The position numbers were made by a program, and so were the translations under genes. A DNA stretch of 64,000 nt from Paucibacter_B soli (GTDB lineage Bacteria; Pseudomonadota; Gammaproteobacteria; Burkholderiales; Burkholderiaceae_C): assembly GCF_037482845.1 (NCBI RefSeq), contig NZ_JBBHJW010000014.1, positions 1-64,000 of the forward strand. The letters are read 5' to 3'. Positions 41,803 to 50,290 of this stretch are shown here, piece by piece (position 1 is the first letter of the stretch; every line of letters begins with the position of its first letter). The notes beneath the pieces are model-generated. The model searched no databases. It saw nothing but the letters and a program-made list of their open reading frames with translations, and was not told where the DNA came from.

Positions 41803-42473
41803 AGCAGGCCTCGCTCGGCCATCGAGACGGCGTCGCCGCCGCCGACCACGAAATGATCCAGCACCCGCACGTCGATCAGGCTCAGCGCGTTCTTCAATGC
41901 CTGGGTCAGCAATTCGTCGGCGCGCGAGGGCTCGGCCACGCCGGACGGATGGTTGTGCGCCAGGATCAGCGCCGCCGCACCATGGGCCAGTGCCCGCTTG
42001 ACGACCTCGCGCGGATAGACCGAGGTTTGCGTGAGGGTGCCGCGGAACAGTTCTTCCATCGCGATCAGGCGATGCTGGGCATCGAGGAAGAGCAGGGCGA
42101 ACACCTCGTGGCCAAGGCCGTCGAGCTGCAGGCGCAGGAACTGCTTGACGCTGTCGGGCGTATCGAAGACGGTGCGGCGCTCCAGCTGTTGATGCAGGGC
42201 GCGGCGCGCGATCTCGAGCACCGCGGCGATCTCTGCACGCTTGGCCGGACCCAGGCCCTTGACGGCTGCGAGGGCCGTCACATCGGCGCGCAAGAGGCCA
42301 GCCAAGCCGCCGAAATGGTCAAGCAATTGCTGCGCTAGCTGCAGTACCGATACGCCCTTGAAACCGGTGCGCAACAGCAGGGCCAGCAGTTCGGCATCGG
42401 CCAGGCTGGCGGGGCCGCGTGCCAGCAGCTTTTCGCGCGGGCGCGCGTCGGGCGGCAGTGCATCGAGCGGCAT
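41799..42473 (-). CDS. radC: RadC-family JAMM protein
   Basis: A 224-residue RadC protein. The helix-hairpin-helix segment (ALAAVKGLGPAKRAEIAAVLEIARR) is followed by the JAMM metal-binding motif AHNHPSG with downstream Asp (SRADELLT). Despite the name, a role in DNA repair is doubtful; the biochemical function is unknown. The ATG at 42473 gives the family start MPLDALPPDARPREKLL. Divergent from fkpB with 92 bases between. Confidence 0.95.
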   Translation of the reverse strand: MPLDALPPDARPREKLLARGPASLADAELLALLLRTGFKGVSVLQLAQQLLDHFGGLAGLLRADVTALAAVKGLGPAKRAEIAAVLEIARRALHQQLERRTVFDTPDSVKQFLRLQLDGLGHEVFALLFLDAQHRLIAMEELFRGTLTQTSVYPREVVKRALAHGAAALILAHNHPSGVAEPSRADELLTQALKNALSLIDVRVLDHFVVGGGDAVSMAERGLL

Positions 42474-42565
42474 GGGCAGGGCAGGAGGGGGCTGGAAAAG
42501 CCCGCATTGTCGGCCAAGCCTAAAATCCCCCCAAACCAACGCAGCCGGACAAGCCCGGAATCGCC

Positions 42566-43009
42566 GTGAACCTGATTCAACAAGGGTCCTTCCTGACCCT
42601 GCACTACCGCTTGACCGGCCCCGATGGCGGCGAGCTGATCAACACCTTTGCCGACAAGCCGGCGACGCTTTCGCTGGGCAATGGCGAACTGGCCCCGGCC
42701 ATCGAACAGCGCCTGATCGGCCTGGCCGAGGGCGCGCACCAGCGTTTCGAGCTGGCGCCGGGCGAGGCCTTTGGCGCGCGCAACCCGGAGCTGCTGCAGC
42801 GCGTGAAGCTGCAGCTGCTGCGCCAGCTGGGCGACCCCGACGAGCAGTACGGCATCGGCGACGTGGTGCAGTTCCCCACGCCGGACGGGCAGGGTAGCTA
42901 TGCCGGCCTGGTGCGCGAGGTGGGCGAGGACTGGTTGCTGTTCGACTTCAACCATCCGCTGGCCGGGCAGCCGGTGAGCTTCGAAGTGCAGGTCATCGGG
43001 GTGCTGTGA
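42566..43009 (+). CDS. fkpB: FKBP-type peptidyl-prolyl isomerase FkpB/SlpA
   Basis: A 147-residue isomerase of the SlyD/FkpB type: YRLTGPDGGELINTFADKPATLSLGNGELAPAIEQRLIGL is the FKBP half, with the inserted chaperone flap (ELAPGEAFGARNPELLQRV) between strands. The His-rich metal tail of SlyD is absent. It starts with GTG. fkpB immediately before ispH is conserved across proteobacteria; ispH follows after two bases. Confidence 0.95.
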   Translation: MNLIQQGSFLTLHYRLTGPDGGELINTFADKPATLSLGNGELAPAIEQRLIGLAEGAHQRFELAPGEAFGARNPELLQRVKLQLLRQLGDPDEQYGIGDVVQFPTPDGQGSYAGLVREVGEDWLLFDFNHPLAGQPVSFEVQVIGVL

Positions 43010-43011
43010 GC

Positions 43012-43989
43012 ATGAGCCTGATCACCCAACCGCAGGAGGTCCTGCTGGCCGAGCCGCGCGGCTTTTGCGCCGGCGTGGACCGCGCCATCGAGATCGTCGA
43101 GCGCGCCATCGTCAAGTTCGGCGCGCCCATCTATGTGCGCCACGAGATCGTGCACAACACCTATGTGGTGAACGACCTCAAGGCCAAGGGCGCGATCTTC
43201 ATCGAGGACCTGGCCGAGGTGCCAGCCGGCGCCACCCTGGTGTTCAGCGCGCATGGCGTCAGCCAGGCGGTGCGGCGCGAGGCGGCCGAGCGCGGCTTCC
43301 ATGTGTTCGACGCCACCTGCCCCCTGGTTACCAAGGTGCATGTGGAGGTGGCCAAGCTGCACCGCGAGGGCTATGAGTTCATCATGATCGGCCACAAGGG
43401 GCATCCCGAGGTCGAGGGCACGATGGGCCAGCTCAGCGAAGGCATCTACCTGGTCGAGGAGGCGGCTGACGTGGCGCATGTGCGTGTTGTCAATCCGGCC
43501 AAGCTGGCGGTGGTGACGCAGACCACGCTGAGCGTCGACGATGCCGCAGAGATCCTGGCGGCGGTGAAGCGCCATTTCCCGCTGGTGCGCGAGCCCAAGA
43601 AGCAGGATATCTGCTACGCCACCCAGAACCGCCAGGACGCCGTCAAGGTGCTGGCGCCGCAGGTGGACGTGGTGGTGGTGGTGGGCAGCCCCACCAGCTC
43701 CAACAGCAACCGCTTGCGCGAACTGGCCGAGCGCCTGGGCACGCCCGCCTATATGGTGGACGCCGCCGAAGACCTGCAGGCCGAGTGGCTGGAGGGCCGC
43801 AGCCGTGTGGGCCTCACGGCCGGAGCCTCGGCGCCCGACGTACTGGTGCAGGCGGTGATCAGCCGCCTGCGCGCCCTGGGGGCCACCGCCGTGCGCAGCT
43901 TGGCCGGCGTGGAGGAGCATGTGCGGTTCCCACTGCCACTGGGCCTGGGCGACAAGTCCATGGCCGAGACGAATTCATCCCGATCCTGA
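43012..43989 (+). CDS. ispH: 4-hydroxy-3-methylbut-2-enyl diphosphate reductase
   Basis: A 325-residue iron-sulphur enzyme, last step of the MEP pathway, making isopentenyl and dimethylallyl diphosphates. The three cluster cysteines are Cys19 (RGFCAGVDRA), Cys103 (DATCPLV) and Cys201 (DICYATQNRQ); the His residues in HEIVHN and FSAHGV and the TQTTLS and SPTSSNS motifs are intact. The ATG at 43012 is preferred; a GTG overlapping the fkpB stop would add two codons. Confidence 0.97.
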   Translation: MSLITQPQEVLLAEPRGFCAGVDRAIEIVERAIVKFGAPIYVRHEIVHNTYVVNDLKAKGAIFIEDLAEVPAGATLVFSAHGVSQAVRREAAERGFHVFDATCPLVTKVHVEVAKLHREGYEFIMIGHKGHPEVEGTMGQLSEGIYLVEEAADVAHVRVVNPAKLAVVTQTTLSVDDAAEILAAVKRHFPLVREPKKQDICYATQNRQDAVKVLAPQVDVVVVVGSPTSSNSNRLRELAERLGTPAYMVDAAEDLQAEWLEGRSRVGLTAGASAPDVLVQAVISRLRALGATAVRSLAGVEEHVRFPLPLGLGDKSMAETNSSRS

Positions 43990-44008
43990 CGCGGGCGTTG
44001 TCGCTGCA

Positions 44009-44038
44009 AGCGGCGCCCGCTGGTGGCGCCGCTTTGCT
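44009..44038 (+). terminator. probable intrinsic terminator after ispH
   Basis: AGCGGCGCC pairs with GGCGCCGCT across a 7-base loop (44009-44033) and is followed by TTGCT. The T-run is poor, so termination may be partial. It separates ispH from serS. Confidence 0.5.
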
Positions 44039-44069
44039 TCATAGAATCCGGACTGAACAAGGAATCCCC

Positions 44070-45365
44070 ATGCTAGATATCAGCCTGCTGCGCAAAGACC
44101 TGGATGCGGTCATCGCGCGACTCAATACCCGCAAGAATCCCCAGCCCTTCCTGGATGTGGCGCGTTTCACCGCGCTGGAAGCCGAGCGCAAGGGCGTGCA
44201 GACCCGCACCGAAGAGTTGCAGGCGCGCCGCAACAGCCTGTCCAAGCAGATCGGCATGCTCAAGGGCAAGGGCGAAGACAGCAGCGCCGTGATGGCCGAG
44301 GTGGGCGGCATCGGCGATGAACTGAAGGCCGGCGCCGAGCGCCTGGACGCGATCCAGCAAGAGCTCAACGCCATGCTGATGGGCGTGCCCAATCTACCGC
44401 ATGAGTCCGTGCCGGTCGGCGGTGACGAAAGTGCCAACGTCGAAGTGCGCCGCTGGGGCAGCCCGCGCAGCTTCGACTTCGAGGTCAAGGACCATGTCGA
44501 CCTGGGCGCGCCGCTGGGCCTGGATTTCGACACCGGCGCCCGCCTAAGCGGCTCGCGCTTCGCCTTCCTGCGCGGCCCGGCCGCCAAGCTGCACCGCGCG
44601 CTGGCGCAGTTCATGCTCAACACCCAGACCGATGAGCATGGCTATACCGAGTGCTACACGCCCTATATCGTGAACCGCGAGGTGCTCGAGGGCACCGGAC
44701 AACTGCCCAAGTTCAAGGAAGACATGTTCTGGGTGCTGCGCGGCGGCGATGAGGAACAGGCCGAGCAGTATCTGATCTCCACCTCGGAGATCTCGCTCAC
44801 CAACAGCGTGCGTGAACAGATGCTGGACGCCGCCCAACTGCCCATCAAGCTGACCGCCCACAGCCCCTGCTTCCGCTCGGAGGCGGGCAGCGCCGGCCGC
44901 GACACGCGCGGCATGATCCGCCAGCATCAGTTCGACAAGGTCGAGATGGTGCAGATCACTCACCCCGAGCAGAGCTATGCGGCGCTGGAGGAGATGGTGG
45001 GTCATGCCGAAGCCGTTCTGCAGAAGCTGGGCCTGCCGTACCGCGTGGTGAGTCTGTGCAGCGGTGACATGGGCTTCACCTCTGCCAAAACCTATGACCT
45101 CGAGGTCTGGCTGCCGGCGCAGAACACTTATCGCGAGATCAGTTCCTGCTCGAATTGCGAGGCCTTCCAGTCGCGGCGCATGCTGACGCGCTTCAAGAAC
45201 GCCCAGGGCAAGAACGAACTGGTGCACACCCTGAACGGCTCCGGCCTGGCGGTCGGCCGCACGCTGGTAGCGGTGTTGGAGAACTACCAGAACGCCGATG
45301 GCAGCATCACGGTGCCCGAGGTGCTGCGCCCCTATCTGGGTGGCCGAGAAATTTTGCGCGGCTGA
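44070..45365 (+). CDS. serS: seryl-tRNA synthetase
   Basis: A 431-residue class II synthetase. The long N-terminal coiled coil that grips the tRNA-Ser variable arm (about 28-110) is followed by motif 2 (SPCFRSEAGSAGRDTRGMIRQHQFDKVEM) and motif 3 (NGSGLAVGRTLVAVLENYQ). A tRNA-Ser gene lies 82 bases downstream. The start MLDISLLRKDLDAV is canonical. Confidence 0.98.
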   Translation: MLDISLLRKDLDAVIARLNTRKNPQPFLDVARFTALEAERKGVQTRTEELQARRNSLSKQIGMLKGKGEDSSAVMAEVGGIGDELKAGAERLDAIQQELNAMLMGVPNLPHESVPVGGDESANVEVRRWGSPRSFDFEVKDHVDLGAPLGLDFDTGARLSGSRFAFLRGPAAKLHRALAQFMLNTQTDEHGYTECYTPYIVNREVLEGTGQLPKFKEDMFWVLRGGDEEQAEQYLISTSEISLTNSVREQMLDAAQLPIKLTAHSPCFRSEAGSAGRDTRGMIRQHQFDKVEMVQITHPEQSYAALEEMVGHAEAVLQKLGLPYRVVSLCSGDMGFTSAKTYDLEVWLPAQNTYREISSCSNCEAFQSRRMLTRFKNAQGKNELVHTLNGSGLAVGRTLVAVLENYQNADGSITVPEVLRPYLGGREILRG

Positions 45366-45447
45366 GTCGCAAAACCCTGACAGGCTGGAAAAAGTTCGCT
45401 ATACTAGCGGGCTTGACTCGCACTGAACCACGCGAGCACCGAATACC

Positions 45448-45535
45448 GGAGAGGTGGCAGAGTGGTTGAATGTACCTGACTCGAAATCAGGCGGGCGGAA
45501 ACGCCTCGGGGGTTCGAATCCCCCCCTCTCCTCCA
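45448..45535 (+). tRNA. tRNA-Ser(CGA)
   Basis: An 88-base tRNA with acceptor arms GGAGAGG/CCTCTCC, anticodon stem CCTGA/TCAGG with loop CTCGAAA (anticodon CGA, reading UCG), a long variable arm (GCGGGCGGAAACGCCTC region) typical of serine tRNAs, T-loop GGTTCGAATC and an encoded CCA. It lies just behind serS, which makes the charging enzyme. UCG is a frequent serine codon in high-GC genomes. Confidence 0.98.
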
Positions 45536-45540
45536 AACGA

Positions 45541-45576
45541 AATGCCCCGTCGCGCCAGCGTCGGGGCATTTTCTTT
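45541..45576 (+). terminator. intrinsic terminator of tRNA-Ser
   Basis: AATGCCCCG pairs with CGGGGCATT around a 12-base partly self-complementary loop and is followed by TTCTTT, six bases after the tRNA end. Confidence 0.85.
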
Positions 45577-45653
45577 GCTGCGGCGCGTTGCCGGCGACCC
45601 GGCCATCGCGTACAAGCCTGGCAGGCACCCCTACATACACCGAGGACTTCAGC

Positions 45654-45839
45654 ATGAGCGGCAAACCTAGCGCCACCAGCAGCCCAGCGGCCGAGCAGCC
45701 GGCAGCGCTGCCCAAGCGAGCCAAATGCCCAAAGGGTGTGCCGCCGTCCAAACTGCTGTCCTGCAGCAAGTTCCGCCCGGTCGGGCCGGATCAGCCGCAG
45801 ACCTGCGCGCTGTGCGGCCGCACCCAGAAAAGCGCCTGA
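45654..45839 (+). CDS. small four-cysteine protein, unknown function
   Basis: A 61-residue protein with an AGGA site before the ATG. The N-terminal 20 residues are Ser/Pro/Ala-rich; the rest is basic and contains Cys25, Cys37, Cys51 and Cys54, the last two as CALC followed by Gly-Arg, like half of a zinc knuckle. I do not recognise a family. It may bind zinc, and the composition and reading frame (high third-position GC) look coding. It stands alone between the tRNA-Ser terminator and an AT-rich promoter region. Confidence 0.6.
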   Translation: MSGKPSATSSPAAEQPAALPKRAKCPKGVPPSKLLSCSKFRPVGPDQPQTCALCGRTQKSA

Positions 45840-45861
45840 ACCGGAGCGCCTCGCGCGCATC

Positions 45862-45898
45862 TTGAGACGCCTTGCATGGTGTAAATATATCGTAATAT
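45862..45898 (+). promoter_or_regulatory. candidate promoter of the M9 lipoprotein gene
   Basis: A strikingly AT-rich patch (TGTAAATATATCGTAATATG, 45879-45899) in high-GC surroundings. Possible pairs are TTGAGA (45862-45867) with TATATC (45886-45891, 18-base spacer) or TTGCAT (45872-45877) with TAATAT (45893-45898, 15-base spacer). Neither is perfect. Confidence 0.4.
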
Positions 45899-45931
45899 GC
45901 GTTACTGTTTCAAAACCATGCGGCCGCGTCC

Positions 45932-46846
45932 ATGCCTTCCACATCCTTCCGTAGGCGCCCCTTCGTGCGCGCCCTCAGCACGGCCAGCGTGATGCTATTG
46001 CTGGCCGCCTGCGCGGCGCCCACGACGCCGTCCAGCGCCGTCCCGGGTGTCGAGCAGGTGCTGAGCCGCGTGCACCGCTGCAGCGCCAGCCTGAGCCTGC
46101 GTTCTCAGGCGCTCGATGCCCATCAGGAGGCGGACATCTGCCGCGAGTTGGCCGCCATCGAGGCGCGCTTTCATGCGCTATTCCACACCGCCGGCAAGCC
46201 GATGGCGCATGACCTGAACACCTCGCTGCGCGCCAATATCTATCGCTCGGGCGACGACTTTGTGCGTTATGCGGGCGTCCATTTCAACATGCCCACCAAC
46301 AACGGCGGCATGTATCTGGAGGGCCTGCCCGGTCGGGCGGGCAACCAGGCCGAGTTCGTCGCCAACCAGAGGGCCGATGGCACGGTGCGCAATCTCGGCC
46401 ATGAGTATGTCCACTACCTCGATGGCCGCTACAACCTCTACGGCGACTTCTGCGCCAATCTGCATGATTCGCATGCACCGCCCGAGAACTGCCCGCGGCC
46501 GGCGCCGCTGACGCCCTATCTGGTGTGGTGGAGCGAGGGTGTGGCCGAGTACCTCGCGCGTGGCAGCGATCATCCCAAGGCGCTGCAGGCCGCGGGCGCC
46601 AAGACCTTTGCGCTGAGTCAGTTGTTCGACACCGGCTATGAGTCCAATAGCGGTGAGGCGCGCATCTACAGCTGGGGCTATCTGGCGGTGCGCTTCATGA
46701 TGGAGCGCCAGCGCGACAAGATCGACCAGATGCTGGTCTTCACCCGCGCCGGCGACTACCCGCGCTACCAGGCCCTGCTGCGCGGCTGGGGCAGCAGCAT
46801 GGACGGCGAGTTCGCCACCTGGCTGGAGCGGCTGGCGGCGCCTTGA
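45932..46846 (+). CDS. M9 collagenase-like metallopeptidase, lipoprotein
   Basis: A 304-residue protein with a lipobox (LAAC, Cys27) after a hydrophobic signal peptide, so it is probably anchored to a membrane. HEYVHYLDGRYNLYG (HEXXH at 157-161) and WWSEGVAEYLARG (Glu202, likely third zinc ligand) match peptidase family M9 collagenases. It consists of little more than the catalytic subdomain: the large activator domain and the C-terminal PKD/collagen-binding domains of clostridial and Vibrio enzymes are absent. Cys174 and Cys187 lie in the loop between the zinc motifs and may form a disulphide. Whether it cleaves collagen is doubtful; protease activity is likely. Confidence 0.82.
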   Translation: MPSTSFRRRPFVRALSTASVMLLLAACAAPTTPSSAVPGVEQVLSRVHRCSASLSLRSQALDAHQEADICRELAAIEARFHALFHTAGKPMAHDLNTSLRANIYRSGDDFVRYAGVHFNMPTNNGGMYLEGLPGRAGNQAEFVANQRADGTVRNLGHEYVHYLDGRYNLYGDFCANLHDSHAPPENCPRPAPLTPYLVWWSEGVAEYLARGSDHPKALQAAGAKTFALSQLFDTGYESNSGEARIYSWGYLAVRFMMERQRDKIDQMLVFTRAGDYPRYQALLRGWGSSMDGEFATWLERLAAP

Positions 46847-46864
46847 CACATGCTGTTGCATGTG
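46847..46864 (+). repeat. inverted repeat just after the M9 gene
   Basis: CACATGC-TGTT-GCATGTG (46847-46864) is a perfect 7-base inverted repeat starting right after the stop codon. No T-run follows, so it is either a weak terminator or an mRNA 3' end protector. Confidence 0.4.
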
Positions 46865-47009
46865 ATCGTCGATCTGCGGCCGCAGGCCTGGCCGAGCTCG
46901 GGTCAGTCGCTTACATCTGCATCCCCCCTCAGTGGGAGGTGCGCGCCGCTGCGTATAGGTTCACAGTCGCGCTGCGGTCGGCGATGCGTTGATCGCACAG
47001 GAGTCGGTC

Positions 47010-47258
47010 ATGCATTTCCAAGAAGTAGACGCAGGGGATTTCAGGATCTACGCGGGGGCGCTGGAGCGGCCACGCCAGTACGGCTATGTGGCCGCCGTGG
47101 TGGTAGTGCGCATGCCGGCCGGCCAGCCGCGTCGCGAGACCTATCGCGACGAGAGCCTGGCGGGCGGTTTTGCCTGGTCATCGCCCGCGGAGGCCTTGCG
47201 CTTCGCGCTCAATGCCGGGCGCGACGCAGTGATGTGTGGCCGCCCGGCCATGCCCTGA
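47010..47258 (+). CDS. hypothetical protein, 82 residues
   Basis: An ORF beginning MHFQEVDAGDFRIYAGALER with an AGGAG site seven bases before the ATG. The sequence alternates strands and turns (GYVAAVVVVRMPAG, ETYRDESLAGGFAWSSPAEALRFALNAGRDAV) and looks like a small cytoplasmic alpha/beta domain. I do not recognise the family. The gene lies 91 bases before the LytS-type kinase gene. Confidence 0.6.
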   Translation: MHFQEVDAGDFRIYAGALERPRQYGYVAAVVVVRMPAGQPRRETYRDESLAGGFAWSSPAEALRFALNAGRDAVMCGRPAMP

Positions 47259-47349
47259 CCCTGCCACCCGAGGCCTGATTCCGGTCGTTCGTCGCGCCGC
47301 CAGCCGCCGACGCTTGGTGGGGGCGCGCAAGGCCGCTATCGTGCGGCCC

Positions 47350-48441
47350 ATGTCGACCGCCAGCCCTCTTGCCCCCGCGGCATCGCCCGCAGCGCCCAGC
47401 CCCTGGCAGGGCTTCGTTGCCTACCTGACGCCGTTGCGGCTGGCGCTGGCGCTGGGCCTGGCGGGCTTGGCGGCGGTGATGCTGGGCCCGATCTTCATCA
47501 CTCCCTTCCCGGTGCTGGTGGGCCGCACCATGTTCGTCGGCCTGTGGGCGCTGCTTGCCTTTGCCGCTGCGGGCCAATGGCCACGGCGCCTGCCGCGCTG
47601 GTGGGCGCGCTGGCTGTTTCAGGTGCTGGTGGTGGCGCTGGCGGTGCCGGTGGCCACCCTGCTGGTCTACCTGGTGGCGGTGGGCGGCGACTTCGCCTCG
47701 CTGATCCGCAGCGAGGGGCGGGTGATGGGCTTTCTGTGGATCGCCGGTTCGGGCCTGCTGGTGGGGCCGCTGCTGGCGATGGGCGCGCTGTACCGTCAGC
47801 GCGACGCTGAGGCACGCAACCAGGCGCTCAGCTTCGAGCTGGAGCGCAGCGAGCTGGAGCGGCGCGCACTCGACGCGCGCCTGCGCCTCTTGCAGGCCCA
47901 GGTGGAGCCGCACTTTCTCTTCAATACTCTGGCCAATGTGCGCGCCCTGGTGGAAGCGGGATCGCCGCAGGCCGCGCCGGTGTTGCGCAGCCTGATCGCC
48001 TATCTGCGCGCCGCCATGCCGAGGCTGCAGGACGAGACCGCCTGCCTGGCCGACGAGCTGGGTCTGGTGAAGGCCTATCTGGAGCTGATGCATCTGCGCA
48101 TGCCGGATCGCCTGGTCTACGAGATCGCTGTGCCTGCCGAGCTGCTGCGCCAGCGCTTTCCGCCCATGGCCTTGCTGACCCTGGTGGAGAATGCGGTGCG
48201 CCATGGCATCGACCCCAGCGAGGAGGGCGGGCGCATCGAACTGGGCGGCTTGCTCGAGGACGGGCAGGTGCGTTTGTGGGTCTCCGACACCGGTGTGGGC
48301 CTGGTGCAGCAGATGGGCTCGGGCACCGGCCTGCGCAATCTGCGCGAGCGCCTGCAGGTGGTCTATGGCGAGGGCGCCGCGCTCGACCTGCAGGAGAATC
48401 GGCCCCACGGCCTGCGCGCCGAGATCCGCTTCACGCCATGA
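47350..48441 (+). CDS. LytS-type membrane histidine kinase (second pair)
   Basis: A 363-residue kinase: four membrane segments in the first 150 residues (typical pairs around VMLGPIFITPFPVLVGRTMF and LLVYLVAVGG), a coiled coil, the phosphoacceptor motif VEPHFLFNTLANV (His188) and an ATPase domain with TLVENAVRHGI and SDTGVGL. The ATG at 47350 fits the family; the upstream frame overlaps the hypothetical gene. It is coupled by an ATGA overlap to the LytTR regulator. Confidence 0.92.
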   Translation: MSTASPLAPAASPAAPSPWQGFVAYLTPLRLALALGLAGLAAVMLGPIFITPFPVLVGRTMFVGLWALLAFAAAGQWPRRLPRWWARWLFQVLVVALAVPVATLLVYLVAVGGDFASLIRSEGRVMGFLWIAGSGLLVGPLLAMGALYRQRDAEARNQALSFELERSELERRALDARLRLLQAQVEPHFLFNTLANVRALVEAGSPQAAPVLRSLIAYLRAAMPRLQDETACLADELGLVKAYLELMHLRMPDRLVYEIAVPAELLRQRFPPMALLTLVENAVRHGIDPSEEGGRIELGGLLEDGQVRLWVSDTGVGLVQQMGSGTGLRNLRERLQVVYGEGAALDLQENRPHGLRAEIRFTP

Positions 48442-49262
48442 CCGCTAGCACCGCCCCCACCGCCCTGATTGCCGACGACGAGCCCCTGCTGCGCGAAAGC
48501 CTGCAGCGCGCCCTGGCCACGGCCTGGCCCGAGTTGCGCGTGCTGGCCCAGGCGCGCAACGGGCGCGAGGCGGTGGAGCTGTTCGAGCAGCATGAGCCCG
48601 ACATCGTGTTCCTCGACGTCCACATGCCCGGCATGAACGGCGTGGAGGCGGCACGCCAGATCGCGCGCCGCGCGCAGGTCGTGTTCGTCACCGCCTACGA
48701 GCAGTACGCTGTGCAGGCCTTCGAACAGGGCGCGCTCGACTATCTGGTGAAGCCGGTGGACGAGTTGCGCCTGGCCGACACCGTGCAGCGCCTGCAGGAG
48801 CGCCTGCGAGCGCGCGCGGCGGGCACGCCGGCGCCGCAGCTCGATCTGCAGGCCGCGATCGAAACCCTGGCGCGCAAGCTGATGCAGCCCGAGGGCGGCG
48901 CCGGCGCGGCGGCCTCGACAACTGGCTCAGCGGCGGGCCATCTGCAATGGATACGCGCCTCCGTGGGGTCGACGCTCAAGCTGATCCCGGTGGACCAGAT
49001 CGTCTTCATGCGTTCGGACGAGAAATACACCCTGGTGGTCTGGCACGAGGGCGAGGCGCTGATACGCACGCCGATACGCGAGCTGGTGGAGCAGCTGGAT
49101 CCGCAATGCTTTGTGCAGGTGCACCGCTCGGTGGTGGTGAACCTGCATGCGGTCAGCCATGTGACGCGCGGGCCGAACGAGACCGCCGACCTGCATCTCA
49201 AGGGTCGGCCCGAGATCCTGCCGGTCAGCCGCAGCTATCTGCACCTGTTCCGGCAGATGTAG
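48438..49262 (+). CDS. LytTR-family response regulator (second pair)
   Basis: A 274-residue regulator with a receiver domain (phosphoacceptor Asp60 in IVFLDVHMPGMNG, Lys in YLVKPV), a Gly/Ala-rich linker (about 150-170) and a LytTR DNA-binding domain (VDQIVFMRSDEKYTLVVWHE, QVHRSVVVNLHAV). The ATG overlaps the kinase stop. It is the second LytS/LytTR pair in the window, and here the LytTR domain has no insertion. Target unknown. Confidence 0.94.
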   Translation: MTASTAPTALIADDEPLLRESLQRALATAWPELRVLAQARNGREAVELFEQHEPDIVFLDVHMPGMNGVEAARQIARRAQVVFVTAYEQYAVQAFEQGALDYLVKPVDELRLADTVQRLQERLRARAAGTPAPQLDLQAAIETLARKLMQPEGGAGAAASTTGSAAGHLQWIRASVGSTLKLIPVDQIVFMRSDEKYTLVVWHEGEALIRTPIRELVEQLDPQCFVQVHRSVVVNLHAVSHVTRGPNETADLHLKGRPEILPVSRSYLHLFRQM

Positions 49263-49276
49263 CAAAGGCGCACAAC

Positions 49277-49477
49277 TCAACGGCCAGGTAGCTGGCCGGG
49301 AGGCGTGGCCTGGCCTTCCACCACCACCCGATCCAGCCGCCAGATCACCGGCGTGCGACCCTCGGGCGTGAAGAAGAAGGCGTCGACCAGAATCAGCGCC
49401 ACGATACCGATCAACGCGGCCAGGAGTGCAGTGTGCAGGCCGCTGTCGGAGAAGTTGTGAATCTTTCCGCTTGACAT
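49277..49477 (-). CDS. small single-span membrane protein
   Basis: A 66-residue protein with an AGGAG site before the ATG and one hydrophobic helix (TALLAALIGIVALILVDAFFF, about 16-36); the polar C-terminal half would be periplasmic or cytoplasmic. No family recognised. It lies opposite the end of the LytTR gene and faces tadA. Confidence 0.6.
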   Translation of the reverse strand: MSSGKIHNFSDSGLHTALLAALIGIVALILVDAFFFTPEGRTPVIWRLDRVVVEGQATPPGQLPGR

Positions 49478-49675
49478 GATCTGCTCCTAAAAGGGAATCG
49501 GGATCTGCCCGATCACTCTAAGCTTCTGGCGGCGCGGCGTCCATAACATTGATGACTTCTTGCGCCAGCGCAAGCACTCGCGGCGCCATCTGCTTGGCAA
49601 TGGTCCTGCTGCCGGGCTCGCACCGGCTGTGCGGGGCTGCTTGGGACCACGGTTGCTACACTTGCTCGCCTGCCC

Positions 49676-50290
49676 ATGACCGAGCCATTCAATCCCCCCC
49701 AGCCGCAGGCCCCCTTCAGTGCCGCCGACGAATACGCGATGCGGCTCGCGCTGGACCAGGCCCACAACGCCCTGCTGGTGGGCGAGGTGCCGGTGGGTGC
49801 GGTGCTGATGCGCCGGGGCCAGGTGATCGCCACCGGCTACAACCGGCCCATCACTACGCATGACCCCACCGCGCATGCCGAGATCGTGGCGCTGCGCCAT
49901 GCCGCCACCTTGCTGGGCAATTACCGCCTGCCCGAGTGCGAGCTCTATGTGACCCTGGAGCCCTGCGCGATGTGTGCGATGGCGATGATGCATGCGCGCC
50001 TGAAACGCGTGGTGTTCGCCGCGCCCGACCCCAAGACCGGCGTGGCTGGCTCGGTGCTGGACCTGTTCGCCGAAGCCAAGCTCAACCACCACACCGGCAT
50101 CCAGGGCGGCCTGCTGGGCGAGGCCTCGGCCAGGCTGCTGCGCGAATTCTTTGCCGAGCGGCGCGAGGCCGCACGCAAGCGCCGCGAACTGGCACGCGCG
50201 GCGCAAGCACCATCCCATAGCGACTCCGATTGCGAATCCCAGCCCATTCCCACGGGCGATGCCATTCACCTGGACGACTTCAAACCATGA
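49676..50290 (+). CDS. tadA: tRNA adenosine(34) deaminase
   Basis: A 204-residue zinc deaminase that turns A34 to inosine in tRNA-Arg(ACG), allowing it to read CGU, CGC and CGA. The zinc site is HAE (67-69) and PCAMC (96-100), with the catalytic Glu69. A C-terminal extension of about 45 residues beyond the usual length is charged and Ser-rich. Two copies of its substrate tRNA are encoded in this window. Its stop codon overlaps the ldcA ATG. Confidence 0.96.
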   Translation: MTEPFNPPQPQAPFSAADEYAMRLALDQAHNALLVGEVPVGAVLMRRGQVIATGYNRPITTHDPTAHAEIVALRHAATLLGNYRLPECELYVTLEPCAMCAMAMMHARLKRVVFAAPDPKTGVAGSVLDLFAEAKLNHHTGIQGGLLGEASARLLREFFAERREAARKRRELARAAQAPSHSDSDCESQPIPTGDAIHLDDFKP

